Assembly (NCBI GenBank): GCA_046496815.1
Contig: JAWOGN010000183.1
Coordinates: 1-5,957, forward strand
Length of the DNA: 5,957 nucleotides
Origin: JAWOGN01 sp046496815
GTDB taxonomy: Bacteria > Desulfobacterota > DSM-4660 > Desulfatiglandales > Desulfatiglandaceae
Direction: 5' to 3'
Both the position numbers and the translations under genes were made by a program. This document shows positions 5,212 through 5,957 of the stretch, in pieces. Each line of letters begins with the position of its first letter. Positions within the stretch are counted from its first letter, which is position 1. The notes below the pieces were generated by a model, which was not told the origin of the DNA, made no database searches, and saw only the letters and a program-made list of their open reading frames with translations.

Positions 5212-5957
5212 ATGAAAACGCATAATCCAATAATAATCCGTTCAAAAAAAAACCCCATATTGACAAGAAAAGATGTGCCGTATCCAGTCGCTACAGTTCA
5301 CAATGCGGGCATCGTTAAACATAACGATCGTTACATTATGCTTTTCAGATCGCATCTGCGAAACGGGCGCTCCATCATCGGCAGGGCCGACAGCGAAGAT
5401 GGTTTTTCATTTACGGTTCATCCCAAACCTTTTCTCATACCTTCAACGGACAATGGTTTTGCCGAGTATGAAGCGTTCGGAGTCGAAGACATGAGGATTT
5501 CCCCGGTAGAAAACGACTACCTGCTGACCTACAGCGCCTATTCCCGTCACGGCGTGCGGATCGCCCTGGCGCACACCCGGGATTTTGAAAAAGTCGAACG
5601 TATTGCGCTGATCACCCAGGCCGACCTCCGCAACGTGGTCATTTTCCCTGAAAAGTTCGGCGATCGGTATGTGCGTTTGGACCGGCCGCATTCCGAAATG
5701 TCGCCCTGGTCGATCTGGATTTCCTATTCTCCGGACCTGGTCCACTGGGGCGATTCCCGGGTGATTATGAAGCCGGCGGCCTATCACTGGGATGAAATGA
5801 AAATCGGGCCCGGCGCACCGCCGTTTAAAACCGACAAAGGCTGGCTTCATATTTACCACGGCGTTTTTAAGACGATGTCCGGAACAGTGTATCGACTCGG
5901 CGCGGCCCTGCATGACCTGGATGATCCGGCCCACATCATCGGCGTTTCCGATCAGTG
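5212..5957 (+). CDS. GH130-family beta-mannoside phosphorylase/hydrolase (3' end outside window)
   Basis: ATG at 5212 opens a frame that runs off the right edge after 248 codons; AGGA overlapping the previous stop codon (5199-5202) is the ribosome binding site. Family signposts of GH130 (COG2152, predicted glycosylase) appear in order: NPILTRKDVP at 14-23, HNAGIVKHNDRYIMLFR at 30-46, GVEDMRIS at 90-97, NVVIFPEKFG at 141-150, RLDRPHS at 155-161, IWISYSPDLVHWG at 168-180, KIGPGAPPFKT at 197-207, GWLHIYHG at 210-217 and YRLGAALHDLDDP at 227-239. D93 is the candidate catalytic acid. These enzymes form five-bladed beta-propellers and mostly split beta-1,4- or beta-1,2-mannosides with phosphate, releasing mannose 1-phosphate; a minority hydrolyse. 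Which applies here needs the phosphate-binding residues compared in an alignment. Roughly 70-100 residues should be missing. No signal peptide, so cytoplasmic, which favours a phosphorylase recycling or remodelling an internal glycan. Confidence 0.9.
   Translation, partial: MKTHNPIIIRSKKNPILTRKDVPYPVATVHNAGIVKHNDRYIMLFRSHLRNGRSIIGRADSEDGFSFTVHPKPFLIPSTDNGFAEYEAFGVEDMRISPVENDYLLTYSAYSRHGVRIALAHTRDFEKVERIALITQADLRNVVIFPEKFGDRYVRLDRPHSEMSPWSIWISYSPDLVHWGDSRVIMKPAAYHWDEMKIGPGAPPFKTDKGWLHIYHGVFKTMSGTVYRLGAALHDLDDPAHIIGVSDQ

Noticed and set aside
5443..5934. Long minus-strand open frame of 163 codons opposite the GH130 gene.
   Set aside because: The + strand frame carries unmistakable GH130 motifs throughout; the antisense product has no recognisable pattern.

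Overview
The window looks like chromosomal DNA from a Gram-negative anaerobe, most likely a Desulfobacterota (Desulfobacterales-type) bacterium. The reasons are a B12-binding/DUF4070-type radical SAM enzyme, a short inverted-repeat element whose motifs (ATTCCGGC-TTTC-GCCGGAAT core and ACTTTTTnCGA-type ends) I associate with that group, and the moderate GC content. The taxonomic call is recollection plus inference, not a search result. All supported genes are on the + strand.

Left part (1-1186): the C-terminal part of a radical SAM enzyme enters from the left edge. A small TTG-started ORF with a strong ribosome binding site follows it closely. Its last 27 codons lie inside a 163-bp MITE-like element (1024-1186) bounded by 21-bp imperfect terminal inverted repeats (19 of 21 positions match) and holding three nested hairpins. 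The small ORF therefore looks like a gene truncated and re-terminated by the insertion.

Middle part (1187-1874): a leader with an inverted repeat precedes a 116-aa single-pass membrane protein of unknown function. That gene is followed by a clear 12-bp-stem hairpin that probably terminates transcription. Next comes a 39-codon, extremely lysine-rich mini-gene with a good ribosome binding site.

Right part (1875-5957): a tight three-gene carbohydrate operon. It encodes (i) a 768-aa fusion of a GT4-like GT-B glycosyltransferase with a C-terminal domain resembling a six-hairpin (alpha/alpha) glycosidase toroid, (ii) a canonical 334-aa GT4 glycosyltransferase 14 bp downstream, and (iii) the start of a GH130-family beta-mannoside phosphorylase/hydrolase 11 bp further on, cut by the window edge. 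GH130 enzymes act on beta-mannosides, so the simplest joint reading is that the operon makes and remodels or recycles a mannose-containing oligo- or polysaccharide (reserve, compatible solute or surface glycan). The substrate cannot be fixed from sequence alone. This operon is the most interesting system in the window.
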